Source: Phenylobacterium sp. J367 | GTDB taxonomy: Bacteria > Pseudomonadota > Alphaproteobacteria > Caulobacterales > Caulobacteraceae | Assembly (NCBI RefSeq): GCF_024699985.1 | Contig: NZ_JAJONA010000001.1 | Location: 2,356,001 to 2,420,000 of the forward strand | Direction: 5' to 3' | DNA: 64,000 bases | In this document: positions 62,588-64,000 of the stretch, piece after piece | Numbering within the stretch: position 1 is the first letter of the stretch | How the letters are laid out: the number at the start of each line of letters is the position of its first letter | Position numbers and translations under genes: made by a program | Notes under the pieces: model-generated | The model's input: the letters and a program-made list of their open reading frames with translations, nothing else | The model's database searches: none | What the model was told of the DNA's origin: nothing

Positions 62588-64000
62588 ATGCGTTTCGCCA
62601 CCGCGGCCTCGGTCGCCGCCCTCGCCACCGCCGCCCTCGGCGCCCGCACCCGCTTTCGCGGACGAAGGCATGTGGACCTACGACAACTTCCCCTCGGCCA
62701 AGGTGAAGGAGACCTACGGCGTCACCGTCGACCAGCCGTGGCTCGACCGGGTGCGGTCCGCCTCCGTCCGCCTGACCACCGGCTGCTCGGCCTCGCTGGT
62801 CTCGCCCGACGGCCTGGTGCTGACCAACGCCCACTGCGTGATCGAATGCGTCCAGGACCTGTCCTCGCCGCAGGCCGACTACGTCAAGGACGGCTTCCTC
62901 ACGGCCACCCGGACCGAGGAGCGGACCTGCCCCGGCATGCAGGCCGAGATCCTCACCACCATCACCGACGTCACCGACCAGATCCGCGCGGCCAGCGCCG
63001 GCAAGACCGGAGCCGACTTCGTCCGGGCCCGCGACGCCGCCATGGCCGCCGCCGAGAAGGCTGGTTGCGGCGGCGACAGCACGCTCCGCTGCCAGGTGGT
63101 CAGCCTCTACCGCGGGGGCCAGTTCAAGCTCTACAAGTACCGCAAGTACGCCGACGTCCGGCTGGCCTTCGCGCCGGAGTACGCCACGGCCTTCTTCGGC
63201 GGCGACCCGGACAACTTCAACTTCCCGCGCTTCAACCTCGATATGGGTTTCCTGCGACTCTACGAGAACGGCAAGCCGGTGAAGACGCCCCAGCACCTGA
63301 CCTGGGTCAGCCGCGCGCCCAAGGAGGGCGAGGTCACCTTCGTCTCGGGCAACCCGGGCTCCACCGACCGCATGCTCACCGTCGCCCAGCTCGAGAGCCA
63401 GCGCGACCTCATCATCCCGGTCGGCCAGCTCCAGCGCTCCGAGCTGCGCGGCCGGCTGATCCAGTTCTCCGGCCAGGGCGCCGAAGAGAAGCGCATCGCC
63501 ACCGACCCCCTGACCGGCCTGGAGAACTCCTACAAGGTGTTCTTCGGCCGCCAGTTCGCGCTCAGCGACCCGGCCTTCATGGACGTCAAGCGCCAGGCCG
63601 AGGCCGAACTCAAGGCGAAGGTCGCCGCCGATCCGAAGCTCGCCGCCGAGATCGGCGACCCCTGGGCCGAGATCGCCGCGGCCCAGGCCGCGTCCGGCCC
63701 ACTTCGTCCGCTACCGCCAGCTCGAGCAGGCTGCCGGCGGCGGCTCGGTGCTGTTCAACTACGCCCGCGACCTGGTCCGCGCCGCCCAGGAGCGCGCCAA
63801 GCCCTCGGCCGAGCGCCTGCCGGCCTATGCCGACACCCGCCTGCCCCTGCTCGAGAAGACCCTGCTCGACATGAAGCCGGTCGATGCGCCGCTGGAGCAG
63901 ATCTACCTCCAGCACTGGCTGCTGAAGACCCGCGAGTACCTGACGGTCGACGATCCCGCCGTGAAGCTGGTGCTCGGCAAGGAGAGCCCGGAAGGCCTGT
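62588..64000 (+). CDS. S46 family dipeptidyl-peptidase, exported (3' truncated; two apparent frameshift errors)
   Basis: Starts at ATG 62588 with signal peptide MRFATAASVAALATAALGA. An extra C at 62643-62645 breaks the frame; deleting it gives APAFADEGMWTYDNFPSAKV. The S46 core has the catalytic His in VLTNAHCVIECVQD, YRKYADVRLAFAPEYATAFF, GGDPDNFNFPRFNLDMGFLR and the nucleophile in VSGNPGSTDRM. S46 enzymes (DPP7, DPP11) release dipeptides from unblocked peptides in the periplasm. A second break near 63696 (extra G) restores ASAHFVRYRQLEQAAGGGSV. The gene runs off the window, so its C-terminus is missing. With DPP IV and three DUF885 proteins it adds to a strong peptide-using capacity. Confidence 0.88.

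Overview
The window is a very GC-rich chromosomal segment of an alphaproteobacterium of the family Caulobacteraceae (Caulobacter/Phenylobacterium-like). This rests on the block fliQ-fliR-flhB followed by a CckA-type hybrid kinase, on recA-alaS next to a convergent icd, on a near-consensus CtrA box before fliQ and a GAAC-N7-GAAC SOS box before recA, and on family-typical genes (a two-domain cold-shock protein, DUF885 peptidases, DUF6481). Genus is inference. There are no tRNA or rRNA genes, phage genes, transposases or CRISPR arrays: this is ordinary core-plus-accessory chromosome.

Layout: 1-5 kb, end of a glycine-betaine-type binding protein, flagellar export genes, cckA. 5-10.3 kb, a TPR/glycosyltransferase-like protein, DUF5996, a five-residue-periodic small protein, an SDR plus dienelactone-hydrolase pair, a cold-shock protein and small cytosolic proteins. 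10.4-16.5 kb, an exported protein, two Fe(II)/2-oxoglutarate dioxygenases, dodecin, a flavoprotein and an M20 peptidase. 16.7-22.3 kb, three tandem exported DUF885 metallopeptidases. 22.5-32 kb, a LytTR regulator with a divergent DUF2306 membrane protein, GST, glyoxalase, an EF-G-like GTPase, an EAL phosphodiesterase, a phospholipase-C-like enzyme and a two-domain cold-shock protein. 32-44 kb, a LOG-type protein, TauD, an unrecognised 490-residue protein, an alpha/beta hydrolase, an S9 peptidase/SDR pair, an acyltransferase and a hybrid kinase. 45-48.4 kb, three regulator modules (a His-rich PadR with DUF2218, AraC with an SDR, an XRE membrane protein). 48.7-56 kb, recA, alaS, icd, a divergent class A beta-lactamase-like protein and a TrmJ-like methyltransferase. 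56-64 kb, AIM24, M20, several microproteins, a GYYD-repeat protein and an S46 peptidase cut by the window end.

Two features cut across everything. First, about 21 single-base frame breaks hit 14 otherwise well-conserved genes, including alaS and cckA; nearly all add or drop one base in a C or G run, so they look like sequencing/assembly errors and I annotate those genes as single CDSs. Second, GC-rich palindromic elements (a CCCTCCCC...GGGGAGGG family and a CATCCCGGC-GAAA-GCCGGGATG family) recur between genes, mostly at gene 3' ends.

The most interesting local signals are regulatory: a 12-bp perfect palindrome overlapping the promoter of an apparently leaderless His-rich PadR gene; four GCG-centred repeats at 20-21-bp spacing before the LytTR gene; and a hairpin that buries the Shine-Dalgarno of an exported glycine-zipper protein.
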